Origin: Cycas panzhihuaensis
Taxonomy: Eukaryota > Cycadophyta
Length of the DNA stretch: 64,000 nucleotides
Assembly (NCBI GenBank): GCA_023213395.1
Contig: CM041465.1
Coordinates: forward strand, 106,089,741-106,153,740
Direction of reading: 5' to 3'
A model generated the notes under the pieces. The model saw nothing but the letters and a program-made list of their open reading frames with translations, was not told the origin of the DNA and ran no database searches. Both the position numbers and the translations under genes were made by a program. Below, piece by piece: positions 42,560-54,442 of the stretch; the first letter of the stretch is position 1, and each line of letters opens with the position of its first letter.

Positions 42560-43790
42560 CGTGTAATACCTCGCTTAGTAGTAGTATCGCCCCAAAGCTA
42601 ACAATAAAGTTAGGTCTCGTATTTAGGCTACTACCAGGAAGTACTTCCTTATGGGTGAAGTATTATATAAAAGATCCTTCGATGGGATCCTTCTTTGCTA
42701 TATCACCCCTGATGAAGTGAACCAAATACTCTATGAATACCATAACAACATTTGTGGGGGCCACTTTAGGGGCCAATCTATGACCCAAAGGATCCTCTCT
42801 ATGGGGTATTATTAGCCGTCCCTCTTTAAGGATACCCGTGCTTACACCCTGAGATGTTGACAATGCCAGGAGCATGCCAACATCACCCACTTACCTTCCA
42901 AGGCTATCCATCCCATTATATCTCCATGGCCCTTCTCTCAATGGGGGTTAGACCTTATTGGAGCCATATCCCCATCCTCTTTGTTACAACACAAGTTTAT
43001 CTTGACTGCTATAGAGTACTTTACTAAATGGGCATAAGGCATTCCTTTAACTACTACTCTTGGTAAGATGATAGCTACCTTTGTCTACCGGCATATCATC
43101 TACCGTTTCAGAGTTCCCAATGTCCTAATCATAGATAATAGGACTCCTTTCTATAATAAGGAGATGGATGAGATTTGTCAGAAATTTAAAATTTCTTATA
43201 AGACTTCCTCTCCCTACTACCCCTAGGCCAATGGCTAGGTCAAATTGTTCAACAAAACTCTTATAAATATTCTAAAGAAAACCATAGCCTAATCTCGAAG
43301 AGATTGGCACCTCTAACTCCCTTCTGCTCTATGGGCATATCACATGTCTATCTGTATGACTATGTGAATGACTTCTTTCTCCCTAGTCTATGGGACAGAG
43401 GCAGTTCTCCCTTTGCAAGTGGAGATTCCTTCTATATGGGTCTCTCTCGTAGGTCTTGTTGACGAGGAGTCTATCCGCTAGGCTCGCCTCTTGGACCTCA
43501 AGGCCTTGGACGAGAAGCGCTTGGCCACCTACCAAGCCAACCTCACCTCTAAGGCTAGGGCTTTGAGGACCTATGATAAACACCTTCGTTCTCATCCTTT
43601 ACATCCCAGGGACTACATCCTCAAACTGGAATATCTCCATGATCGCCTAACCAAATTCGGACCCAAGTGGGTTGGCCCCTTTGTCATTCTCGAGAGCCTT
43701 AGGAATGACGCTTATAGGATCGTCACCTTGGAGGGCCTTAAATTCGAGAAGGCTATTAATGAGAAATTCCTAAAAAAATTTTATGCATGA
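42560..43790 (+). pseudogene. Element A integrase
   Basis: ATTRKYFLMGEVLYKRSFDGILL, then the HHCC finger (EYHNNICGGH...RC, stop, QCQEHAN, 42738-42880). The core reads WGLDLIGAISPSS (first Asp kept), AIEYFTKWA, VLIIDNRTPFYN (second Asp kept, DNG to DNR), then YYP, stop, ANG, stop, VKLFNK. There the family has YYPQANGQVE, so both Gln are stops and the catalytic Glu is Lys. The C-terminal domain is open (43491-43787): YILKLEYLHDRLTKFGPKWVGPF and FLKKFYA. The stop at 43788-43790 ends pol. Confidence 0.88.
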
Positions 43791-43833
43791 TTATGTCACT
43801 CTTTTCTTTGTGCTCTGAAACGAGCCTAAACTA

Positions 43834-43891
43834 CCACCCTAGGTGTGTCCCCATTCCTACTACTCATAAGCAGAATGGCAGCTTAGGGTGG
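43834..43891 (+). ncRNA. Post-pol stem-loop of element A (structured RNA candidate)
   Basis: Starts 44 bases after the integrase stop. Outer arms CCACCCTAGG (43834-43843) and CTTAGGGTGG (43882-43891); inner arms CCATTC (43851-43856) and GAATGG (43873-43878). Same position and spacing (38 bases between outer arms) as the two element B copies, with different but compensating stem bases. Function unknown. Confidence 0.65.
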
Positions 43892-44009
43892 CCTTTCTCG
43901 CTTCTTTTGGTTTCCTCCCATGGAACCTCTTATCCCCCTCTCTCTGGGGGGATCGTCCTCCTAATTAGGTGTGTTGTCCCTGTTGCTCTTTAGCCCAAAA
44001 ACACTCTCC

Positions 44010-44539
44010 AACTAGGATGATATGCTAGAGTATTATCACTCCCTTCCCGCTAGCACTTCCTTTGCATATCCTGCTATGATCCTATATGGAAATGTGTGCC
44101 GCCCTACCTCCTAGTCTCACATACGTCCATCGCTGATGCTTATGGTGATCGTGTGCGCACTTGCTAAGAATATGGCCTTGCATGAAAGGAAGTGTGTGTA
44201 GCTCAAACAATCCTCTAACACAAACCATATAATAATCAACTCAAAAACATCATAATCTATAGCTTCTCATACATCCATGTACCCTCATATATATACATAC
44301 ATACATACACAGAAAAGCAAACATAACATCATCAATCATCATGTATCATCATACATATTAACATATACCAAATAGGGTGCCAATGGCCTCATCTATATAC
44401 ATAAAATTGTCATGTGTCATATCATACAAATGGTATGGTACATCATTTGCGAGAAGCCATAATCCTTGCAGGGAGGAGTACAATCATGTGGCAACATATG
44501 GTGACTCCCTGAAGGTCTGGTGCTTTCCCATGTCAAATC
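44010..44539. other. Element A spacer between stem-loop and antisense gene
   Basis: AT-rich sequence with CATA-type simple repeats (about 44278-44310). Homologous to element B 31534-31999. No domain seen. Confidence 0.45.
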
Positions 44540-45143
44540 AAAACTGCTCATCCTACTCTCTAATGCTGCCCTGCTCCTAGGATATCATCTCCTAGTCTAT
44601 ATGATCCCTCTCCCAAGGACCACATACCTCCCAGACTCCTCCTACACCTGTGGGAGCTCCCTGCCTCACTCCTCTTGACCTGAGGCCTCCTTAGGGTCGT
44701 CGCTGATGTGTGGGCATATGTCCTGCTCCTCAATAACCTTGATGCCATCTGGTCTACCAGTTGATCATATCATGCTTGGATATGATCCCTCTCACCCTCC
44801 ACTCCTCAAAGCCTCTCCTCTAGCATCACTATCCTAATGTGACTCTCTGCATCACCACCTACTCCTGCCTGAGCCTCTAGAGCCTAGACCTGGCCTTATA
44901 GATATTCTCTCTCTGCTATGGTTATATCCAGCACTCCCTGTAGCTATCCTACTTGCACCTCGTGCTCTTGGGACTATGCCACCCAAACATCTCTGGCCTT
45001 GACTAATGGGGTGAATATTGCTATATGGGCCCTTGCCAATTGTGGCTCCTCTCCAGCCAAGATGGGAGGCTATCCCTCCGTGTAGGCCTAGAGGAACATC
45101 TCCCGGACTACTGCCTTAACCAACCTCCCAATGTCCACCATTC

Positions 45144-45265
45144 CTGCAAAATCCCACATGCCACGTGTTAGTATATATATCTATATCTATACCTAACAAA
45201 TCAAATAAAGCACAACAACTAGATATATAGTGATCAAAAGATGATGGGAAAGGGTAGTGTCTCAC
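45144..45265 (-). other. Conserved spliceosomal intron in the antisense gene of element A
   Basis: Minus strand: TAG|GTGAGA donor at 45265, TACTAACAC branch-site-like sequence, TTTTGCAG|GAATGG acceptor at 45144. Counterpart of 32552-32662 in B. Confidence 0.7.
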
Positions 45266-46611
45266 CTACTAGAACTATCAGCTCCCTGGCTCGGATGATC
45301 ACCTCTTCCTAAGGTCCTCCCCTGATGTTGGTACCCCCTCCTCCTTTAGTACCACCTCTCCAATCGCTTAGCTGCTGTGGCACCTCCGCCTCCCTCTCTG
45401 CCGCCACCGCTAGACTCTCCCCACTATCCTTAGCTTCCATATTAGTTTCTGGGAAGCTTCACCTCTCCCTGCAGTCCTTGATGGACCCACCTCTCCTCAT
45501 GCAGCTCTGGATGGTCCTACCTCTCTTCCTGTGGTCCCTGATGGACCCACCTCTCCACCTATTGCTCCTAATGGGATGGCCCCATCACCCCTATCATCTC
45601 CATCATCATCATCTCCCTCACTAGGGACACCTCCTACTCATCCTGCCTTGTCATCACTATCCCACCTCATCCCTCTACATAGATCTGATATGTAGTTTGT
45701 TATGGTAAGGAGGTCTAGTGATGTAGCCTCCATTAAATGCCTGACATATGCTTGGTTCTCAGTTCCCCTAAACTGAGTCTGCCACTTGTGGACCATGGGA
45801 GCCCATATTGAAGTTGGGTGTGGCCCTCTTGGTGGTGCCACTTCTCTAAAATAATCAAAGAACTAACACTGTAGCAGCATGTTGTAGGATAGTTCTCCTC
45901 TTCTAGCTATCCTAATGGCATCTAACTAGGTGATCAAGTTCACCACTATCAGCGTGGCCTAGTCCAATCTCTCCCTGGCCTCGCATCTCCTCACCATGTC
46001 CATCCACCCGCTAGGTATGTCCCTATAATTCTGTTTCTAGGATATCTAGAATAAAATGCACAGTGTAATCAATTTCCTCATATGAGGAATCCTAGCCATG
46101 ATCATACTCTCAACCGGTATATCTCTTCTCTCCCATCAGTCTTGACCTGTGAAATAGGTCATTGCCTCCCTATGTGCAACATCATTGTTAGGCAATGTGG
46201 CTAGCGGTGTTGGTACTCCCAATATCCTCCTAACATCTCCTAGTGTGACTGTGACATCTCCCACTTGGGAGAGATGGAATATGTGCCTCCGTCGATCCCA
46301 ATGTAAGATAATGTCCACCAGGAGGCACTGGTCAGATGCATATTGCGGTGTCTAGATGGCCTTCAATAGGCCACACCTCCCCAATACTCGTCGGTCTCCT
46401 TGAGACATCATCTCAATAAAATTGAGCATAACTACTCATATATTCTCGTGATTGTCCACCAGGATAACCGCTTGTAAAACACCTAAGAAACCAGTTAAAA
46501 TCCAGCTAAACTCACTTGCCTGCCTTTAAGACTACCACTCATTCCTCTATGATCAAGGTTTGGCTGTCTTTCAGGCCATCTTTTATATTTTTTAGCTAAT
46601 CTACCTTTGCA

Positions 46612-46649
46612 CCATGCTAAACTTTGTGGTACCAGAGAGTTTAGCATGG
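46612..46649. repeat. Perfect 12-bp inverted repeat in element A regulatory/intron region
   Basis: CCATGCTAAACT (46612-46623) and AGTTTAGCATGG (46638-46649), 14-base spacer TTGTGGTACCAGAG. The arms resemble the CCRTGGYAAA motif of the LTR promoters. Element B has a decayed version (about 34009-34048) in the same position. Confidence 0.85.
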
Positions 46650-47153
46650 GGCCCGTTGAAATTTTAGCTTAATCTTAGTGGCCCCATGGCAAAGATCATG
46701 GCACTGTGATCTTCGTCGTAGTGCTGATGTCACCCCCCCAAAATGAGAGGCTTCTTGCCCAAAAAATAAATAATTTTGCCTGGGTGGGCCACACTCAGGC
46801 CCACTGAGACTAAGGCTACCTAATGCCCTAGTCCCCCCTCTTGTTGGGCCTAATTTATACTCTAGGAGATCGTTATTTACCCATAAAGGGCCTAAAACCA
46901 CATCGAAAAGTAATAAAAAGTAATGAAATTTAAATGACGAAGTGGATTTGGGTACGAGCGATCCACTCATCGGATCTAGCCTCGCTACTACCATCTCGTT
47001 TCTTCCATCTCACTGGTTGTCTTGGCATCCCGATCCAATGGTTCGATCTCTCCCTATGTGCCTCCAACTGGGCTGTGCTCCACTACGTAAGGAGAAGGAC
47101 TTTGAATTATTCATGAGGCCGTGAAAATGAATTCCATTTTCGCTAAGTTTTCC

Positions 47154-47161
47154 TTATATAA
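47154..47161 (-). promoter_or_regulatory. TATA box of the element A antisense gene (candidate)
   Basis: TTATATAA is palindromic. Read on the minus strand it gives TTATATAAGGAAAA, about 160 bp upstream of the ATG at 46994, the same spacing as in element B (34535-34542). Confidence 0.5.
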
Positions 47162-47699
47162 GCAGGGTCCCTAATGGGCATTTCTTCCCTTTCTCTTAGC
47201 GTGACAGCCCTTGAGACCATTTCTCTCCCCTAATCACCTTTTCCTTCTGGGTCAGTCTCCTATTTTGCCTCCATGGCCTTCTTTTTTTCTTTGACCTATT
47301 GAGTGCATTTATGGCACCACCTTCTTTGGCCTTGCGAGGCCCTTTTTGTCTCATTTACTCCCATGCATGCTCGAGTTTATACTCGTTTCACCATCTTGGA
47401 TCCATTTTTGTTACTTGTTTATACCTCTGGGGCTTCCAAAGGAAGTGTCCCCTCTATTTGGGACCATGTTTTGCTTCCTTAAGTGACCTTTGGCACCCTA
47501 GAGGGGCCTTTCCGCTGCTGGTTCCTTCAAGTTTGCTAGATAGTCCTCTTCACCTTCAGGTAGCCTCGTCTTTAGGTCTTCCTACCTTTTGTGGTCTTTA
47601 TTGATAGCCATTTGAGTCTTTTATGATGGTTTCACATTGTTGAGTCCTTTCCACTCACCAGTCCCATTAGCATTTTTCTCTCTACCGAGACCTTAATTC

Positions 47700-48110
47700 T
47701 TTTGTCATGGCATTACTCATTTTCACTAATGGTAAAAGTCATGGAAACCCTGGCCCTTTTGCCACCGTGTGGATTCTTCGTGACCCTTCTAGACATGACT
47801 TCATGCATTCCGGGATCTTCTTTCTCGAGGCCACTAATAACAAAGCTGAGTACATAGTTATTATTGAGGCCCTTACTGATGCACTCCGCTTCCACCATGG
47901 ACCCATCGTTCTCCTTTACGACTCCCAGATTGTGGTGTCCCATCTTACCCAGGTCAACCAGGTGCGGTGCCCATGCTTGAGAGCCCTTGCTTTGACCTCT
48001 AAATCCTTGTTGGCTTGTTTTTCATATGTCAACATCTGACACATCCCTCCAGCTCTCAACGCTGAGGCGGATAACTTAGTTCATCTCATCCTTGAGTGTC
48101 ACCTTCCTCT
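47700..48110 (+). pseudogene. 3' RNase HI domain of element A
   Basis: Open 47707-48039. MALLIFTNGKSHGNPGPFATVWILRDPSR: the first catalytic Asp reads Asn (GAT to AAT), otherwise DGKS.GNPGP is intact. ATNNKAEYIVIIEALTDAL has the Glu of AEY kept, and IVLLYDSQIVVSHLTQV has the second Asp kept. After one frame-breaking stop, ALNAEADNLVHLIL (about 48055-48095) has the last Asp kept. Resembles the archaeal-type or plant stand-alone RNase HI rather than the RT-linked copy at 42035-42440. It sits 3.9 kb downstream of the integrase stop, an unusual place. Partner copy in B at 35070-35470. Confidence 0.85.
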
Positions 48111-48619
48111 CCTTAGTGACCCAGCTTGAGAGACTTGTCCTGTCACCCAGGCACCCAAGTCTCGGGTCATCTTGCACTTCGCATTGCAATCTGTTCATAC
48201 CTATAAAAGCTGATCGCTGATGAGGATAAACTATGACGACCACCAGGTTTGTTTTCTTCACTCTACTCTTAGCGTTGTAGCACATAATTCTTGTTATTCT
48301 TGATTTGCATATGTACATAGCTCCTTGTTCACAACATATGTCAGGTCTTATGTGTGGTCTTCACCACCCATCCATCCTACTCTTATGATAGGGGCATCCC
48401 GTTCATCTGTTATCATTACATGTTGTTTATACGATGACACATAGGTAACCCCTATATTATCTCATCCTTGCCTCTACACCCACGCATTCTACCACGACAC
48501 TTGTCGTCACCCTTGGCTCATATAATTGCTATGATTATTTATATTTATATGTGCTACTAACATTGTGTTGCCAGCATTCACCATCACATTACGCCTCTAA
48601 GCTGCAAAGCTCTACTATT

Positions 48620-48629
48620 AAGGGGGTAG
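48620..48629 (+). other. Polypurine tract of element A
   Basis: AAGGGGGTAG directly before the 3' LTR. Confidence 0.8.
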
Positions 48630-51561
48630 TATTTCCCAACTACTAGGAATGGGTTCTTGGCAAGTTGACTCAGGTAAGTACAGGTATGCTTCTATTGTTT
48701 GCCTTTACCACTTCACTAGAAAGGTAAATTGAAGCATCCTTCCATTACATAGCTAACTAATACATTTGAGTGATCATCTTACATCCATTACTTGATCATA
48801 CAGCTTATTACTCTTTCAGCCTATGACGATTAGTGGGATCTATATCCCCATGGCACTCCACAACCCTCCTATGCACCTCTGTATTGTCCTAAGCACCACT
48901 CAGACCATGTGATCTGTCATACCCATTACCATATTGTAGCCCTTAGCACCCCACTAAGTGTGATTGGTACATCTTTATTCTAGTTATTGACTTCCTAGGA
49001 GTCCTGTCACTATGGTACCCCATAAGGTTTAGGTCATCCTCTTCCCATGACTGCCCCCAACCATCTGGATAGAGGGTCGGCCTCTCCTAGGCCTGGGGTA
49101 CCCTCTTTTAAGGCTCCCAGGAATCCATTTTTGTCATGTTTTTATCTCTGTCACCACACCATGGTAAATGTCACGGTAAACTTTATGGTACCATGAAGTT
49201 TGTTGTGGGACGACTGTCACTTAACATTTTTTAAAATCTGCCATGGCAAATTTCACTTTTTTTACAAAATTACCACATGGCCTTGACACCTCTCAAGCCC
49301 TACCTAACCCTAATCGTCCATCCAGCCTAGGGTTAGGTATAAATCCCAAAAGAACCTCATTTTCCACCTCTTCTACCACCTATTCTTCTCTCTTCTCCTT
49401 CTTCCATAGGTAGTTTTAAAGCAAGGATTTACTCCAAGTTTCACCTCCTCACCCTTTCAATAAGTTTCAATAAGTTTGTTTCCAGGTTGTAGCATTCTCT
49501 TAAGGACCCCCATGTAAGCACATTATACCTATTATTTCCTACTATTTTCAGGGATAAACCTACCTCCTACTCAGTCCAACAGGTATTATTTCATTATTGG
49601 TCAATTTCTTTCCTTTGAATTATCTTATAAGAGATTAGTTCATTGAGAATATCCTTTCTTTCTTTATTTTTCAGTGCATATAGGAGGTATTCATTCTATT
49701 TCTTTTCTTTCTGCCCTCTCCATCTTCTTTCCCTCTCCTAGTTTTTTCCAAGGAGGCTACAGGAGAGGACCCTAAAGAGTGAGAGAAAGGAGCCAAGGTG
49801 GGTTCCGTACCTAACTAGGCCTACTCCTCAAGGGTAACCCCCATTCTCCTCTTTCCTCTCTTCCACTCGTGTTTTGCTTGAGCTATTAAGGAGTCTCTAG
49901 GAATTCGCTAGTGTTGGATATCAACATATGTAGCCCCTTGATGTGCTATTTCTAGGCCCACACGCCTCTCTTGGGTAGCTCTTCTAGCCCCAAACAGTGT
50001 CTCTCATCCACCTTGGGTCTTGGCTTGGCTAACATTGTACTTTACTGCATGTAGCACACTTACAACATAAGTAACATTTGTAAACCTTATGTTGTTTATT
50101 TCCCCTATTATTTGATGCTATGGGTTAGCTATTTTGAGGCTAATCTCCCCCATACCTTGTCTTATATTATTGGTTTTTGGGAGATGTAGAGTTTTTCTTA
50201 GTTGGAAGATCACTTAACTTGAAGTACTTTAACTTGTAGTATTTTAGCATTTTATAATTACATATATACACATATTTGCTTGGTATTCTAGCAACCCCTT
50301 AGGAAAGGGTAGGAAACTTTGTGATTGCAGGTTTATTGTGCCATTTACGGAGAGGGGTAAACGGCAATAATCTAGGTATGTTTCTTAGTCTCCTTTTCCT
50401 TGGTTACTTCAACTTTTATATAGTTCCTTTTCCTTTGTATTTTTCTTACTTTCTTCCTTTTGTTTTGGGGGAGGTAAGAAAACCCCTACGCCACTCATAC
50501 GTTGGGAGAGAGAAAAGAAGAAGTGGGTGTGGTGCAAGATAGAAACTTTATTTTAGCTACATCATCTTTCTAGGTAAGTTACCTTCGTTTTGTAGGTCTT
50601 TTCTTGCTTCTTTTAGTTTGTATATTCTCATAAAAATAATATAAATGAATAAGGTAAAAGATAACCATCTTGCATCATTCATTTGCACACTAACTTGCAC
50701 TTAAGGAAAGAGCATTTGATAGGAGATATCCCCTTTCCTCTTTCTATTTGGCTGCATACAACCCCCTAGGGTTTACATCATTGCCCTACATTTTACATGA
50801 TTGATTAGTTTGTCTCTTTCCTTCCCCCTTCCCCTTGCTTAAAGTTAAATGAGAGCGAGGATTTATCTTTGAGAGAGAACAAGAGAATAAGAGAAAAAGT
50901 GTATTTATTATCTTTTACATATATATGTCTTACTTACCTCTCATTTGCCTACACAAATAACTAGTCTTGCCCCATTATTGCACATGGAGATTAGACTCCC
51001 TCATACATAAAGTGGTGGGAACTCCTTCTGCCACCATTCTTTATCCCTCCAACACTCCCTTTAGGTGGGTTAATTTAAGGAGGACTCATCCCCTAAGGCC
51101 TCCTCCTTTTACCCCATCATACCTACACCAACTTAATAACCTTATCACTCCCTCCTTTGGGTTGATGTCATGCATAAAGTGGTTGTCTTATACCACCCTT
51201 ACAAATGTATATCTCTCACCACATACTTACACACATCCCATCTACATCCCTTCACCTTCTATGAGGATCTGTTTCCTCATTAGGTCTTGCCTTCCCCTTC
51301 CAGTCATCTAAGGGTAGGAAGACCTCTATTTTGAGGTTACTCAGGCAGCCGAGGATATCCCTCACTTTTGGTACCCTCTAAAATAAAATACTAAGTTATA
51401 TAGAGGAAGTTGTACACCATTCATGGGTCTTCAACCTGCATTCTGATGCACAGATGCCCTGTGTAGGTGCTTCCTTTTACTTATTAGATTGATCCCTTCA
51501 TTCTAGATCCCTCTATCGATTGTACTAATCCTAACTAAGTGTAGTTACCATCCCATAGACG
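48630..51561 (+). repeat. 3' LTR of element A (2.93 kb)
   Basis: Begins TATTTCCCAACTACTAGG (TG to TA) and ends CATAGACG (CA to CG). It matches 20132-23154 throughout and keeps GACTCAGGTAAG at 48668-48679. Confidence 0.9.
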
Positions 51562-53999
51562 CGATTCCACCATGTAATAAGAGAAACATTATTCCAAGCA
51601 TAAAGACTTTTAAGGAAAAAGAATAATTTTTTTTCTAAGTATTCTCATAGCTAAAAATTTAAGCATTAAGCCACCATACTAATCATCAATAAAATGAAAA
51701 TCAATTATAACCTATGATGGGCATAAATATATGAAGTAAAGAAGGGTGAATAGAGTGAAAAATGGCAAAGAGGATCCATTCAAGTAAGTGCCATCTCTCT
51801 AGTTTTCCAATACCTAGAGTTGGTTTTGTTTCCTTTTCTCATACGGAAGAAAAGTCTATTATTAGCCCCAACAACAAGATCATATATAATATTATGCCCA
51901 TTAACTTGAAAAAAATATTCTACCTCCTTTCTCCAACAATCACCTATAATTAATTCAAGTTAGAAGAATCCTTAATAAAGGATAAATATTTAGGTAAAAC
52001 AATTTCCAAATGGATGATAATGCCACCAAAGTATAATCAAAAGAGGAAAGATACCCTTCAAAGGATTTGACAAATTACATCCATCTTTGAGTTGCCATAA
52101 TGGTAAAGTTTTTTGTATATAGAAATGATTAGAAGTTGGACTTGATGCATGGTCATATAATATACTAAATCTTAAATATAAGTGTAGTCTTGGATTAGGC
52201 AATGATTATGAGTGGTGTCATATTCAAGTAGCTCATAAACATTCTATCAGGTCAACCATTCTACATGACTAGCTACTTGATATACACCACTTTAGGAATA
52301 GTCAAAGTAGAGAGCTTCTAATTTGATAAAGACATAGCTAATGTAAGTATGCCCATTCAACTTAATTTTACCAATTTATAGTACATAAAAACCCCTTTAT
52401 TTTATTACAAGTTACCATATAGTTTTTTTTACATCATAGAAGACTTTTCTATGAACCATTTAGGATAAATAAAGAATTGAGAAAATGGAACAAAGGGATT
52501 AAAGGAAGGAGGAATGGGGATTACTATCTCTTATAGGATTATTACACAAGCTGGCTTTGTGAGTATTGAGACTATGCCATATACCTTCCTAGGCACCCTT
52601 TAAACCAACTTTGCTCCTAGAGGTGTGTAGGTAATTATCTTTGATTAGGGCTAGATTATACCCTAAACTAAAATAGAATCTATTTTAGTCCATGCTTTTC
52701 TATATGGGATACTAGGAGATAGATGGATGGACTACAATTAATTTAGTATCTTGCCCCTTACAAGTGTGTAGGCTAGGGAGGACTCTACAGAGATATTATA
52801 ATCTAGATAATATAATGGCTAATTAACTAAAGTGTTCATATATATATTTCACTAGAATCATATATTAGATGGCCTCAAGAGTTTTATAAATCTCAAGTCT
52901 AAAACTTAAATTTATATTGCATTGGCCCAATTTACCAAGGCACGATATGCCTATGTGGGTTCTAACACCTTCCAACCTATATAGGTGTGAGGAGCCACTT
53001 AGCATATATGTATAAGATAAGGGGGGTAGTGATCTACTAAGGGATGCCATCAATCCCACTAAAAGGAGGACAAGAGGGAAAAGTAGAACAATAGATCAAA
53101 AGAGAGAAGCCACTCCTAATACTCTTCCACCCTAAATAACAACTCCCCAAGACTTTAGAGTTGCATCTCAACCAATACCCTACCTTAATCTAAGAAGGTA
53201 AAATTCACCCAAGGTAAAAGAGTGTTACTTAAAGTCTTCTTACCTATAGCTTCTAGTAATGAGGGATGCAACATAAGGGAAGTAGAATTTAGTTAGGACT
53301 TGGAGGAAAATAGTAAAAAAATCAAGAAAAAGGCTTGCCTTTTATAACAATATCAAGGAAGGCCATAACAAAAAATATAGTTGGTTAATTCACCCAAGTA
53401 ATAATATCCATATTTGATACAATAAAACTAGGACCAAGCATTAATTCATCCATTATAGAAGTTAAGACTTAAGAGGCCAATCAATATGTAGAGGATCCAA
53501 TAAGTTAGGGAGTTATGATAACTAACCTAACACCTCTACAGTAATAAACACCAACCCTATAACAAGGTGACTCTCTTAAATATAATAGCCCACATCATGA
53601 CGATGTGTTAGCTACACCAAGCCAATCCTCTTTAAACATATATAGCCAAGTAATATTGCAATATTAATTCATCATACATGGGTTCTTTTAGGAAGAAAGA
53701 GGAAATAATATCTTAACATAATAGCATTAATACAATAATATTATATATATAATATTTCACATCAATATAAATTATAGGATGCTTGTAACTTAATATCTTC
53801 TATTATATCAAATCTAATTACAATAACAAGATCATCTATAATAGAGCAAGATATGATCATCCCACATTAGCTTTACACCACCCACTAGTATCAGGATGTG
53901 CAACATCATATGGTCCCTCATTTACTTTTGCTACATATATATCCTTATAAATGTCATGTTATAACGACTTCCAACTACTTGACTCAACTAATTCTTTTT
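51562..53999. other. Unassigned AT-rich stretch right of element A
   Basis: 2.4 kb with only short chance ORFs on either strand, no tandem repeats and no similarity by eye to the left flank of element A. Could include part of the copia element 3 LTR at its right end. Confidence 0.5.
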
Positions 54000-54442
54000 T
54001 ATTAACATAGAATTTGATTATAATAAAATATACCCAACATTTATCCCCTCCTTATAAACTAACAAAACAAGATCACGATAACATATATGCATATGCATAT
54101 AAAAGTAGAAACACAACAAACAATAGATTAAAGCAAATTATTTATATCAAACTACGACTACCAAATTGGTTATCCCACTCAATATGTATTTTGGCAGAGA
54201 TTCTACATATATAAAAAACTAATCTATAAATGAGGGTATTCAGTCTAATTTATAGACCAAGATATGCATTATAAATAAGCCTCATTAGCTGAAATAATGA
54301 GCTAATATTATTATCCCATTATTCGGTAAGGGGATAGACCCAATGTAATATTATATTTATATTTAATTTATAATATGGTATGTTAATGGTATATGATGCC
54401 TAAAATACAATTATAAATGAGATGTGATTAAAAATTTTAACA
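54000..54442 (-). repeat. 3' LTR of copia element 3 (left edge approximate)
   Basis: The inner edge is exact: PPT followed by TGTTAAAATT on the minus strand. It contains a 7-bp inverted repeat CTCATTA/TAATGAG (about 54283-54303). The outer edge cannot be placed without a second copy. Confidence 0.5.

Larger units (their letters stand above)
44540..46994 (-). pseudogene. Antisense plant-mobile-domain-like gene of element A, with introns
   Basis: Candidate first exon from the ATG at 46994 (MVVARLDPMSGS, matching MSTARPDLVSGS in B). Next exon from about 46471: VDNHENI, stop, VVMLNFIEMMSQGDRR, RCGLLKAI, YASDQCLLVDIILHWDRRRHIFHLSQVGDVTVTLGDVRRILGVP. This is the same PMD core as B with a conserved frame. 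Then WAPMVHKWQTQFRG and MEATSLDLLTITNYISDL (45841-45700). An intron (45144-45265) leads to a last exon with a helical tail to about 44560. More decayed than B in the tail, but the PMD core is well kept. Function in the element unknown. Confidence 0.7.
20132..51561 (+). mobile_element. Giant Ty3/gypsy element A (Tat/Ogre-like), host of element B
   Basis: LTRs 20132-23154 and 48630-51561. Without the nested element B the element is about 17.7 kb. Order: LTR, PBS, gag (split), protease, RT, RNase H, integrase, stem-loop, antisense plant-mobile-domain gene, sense RNase HI, PPT, LTR. RT blocks such as LNPLKCVFAVTAGKL and FLGRLGLVRHF, and integrase YFTKWA, place it with the Tat/Ogre branch. No matching target duplication flanks it (TCATG left, CGATT right). 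Coding regions carry many stops. Confidence 0.88.

Noticed and set aside
47707-48039. Reading the 3' RNase HI as a captured host RNase H1 gene
   Set aside because: Not supported or excluded from sequence alone. No introns or hybrid-binding domain are seen and an archaeal-type RNase H of Tat elements fits as well, so only the domain call was kept.
53540-53760. Possible LTR boundary of copia element 3 far left of 54000
   Set aside because: No second copy to define it; AT-rich texture alone is not evidence.
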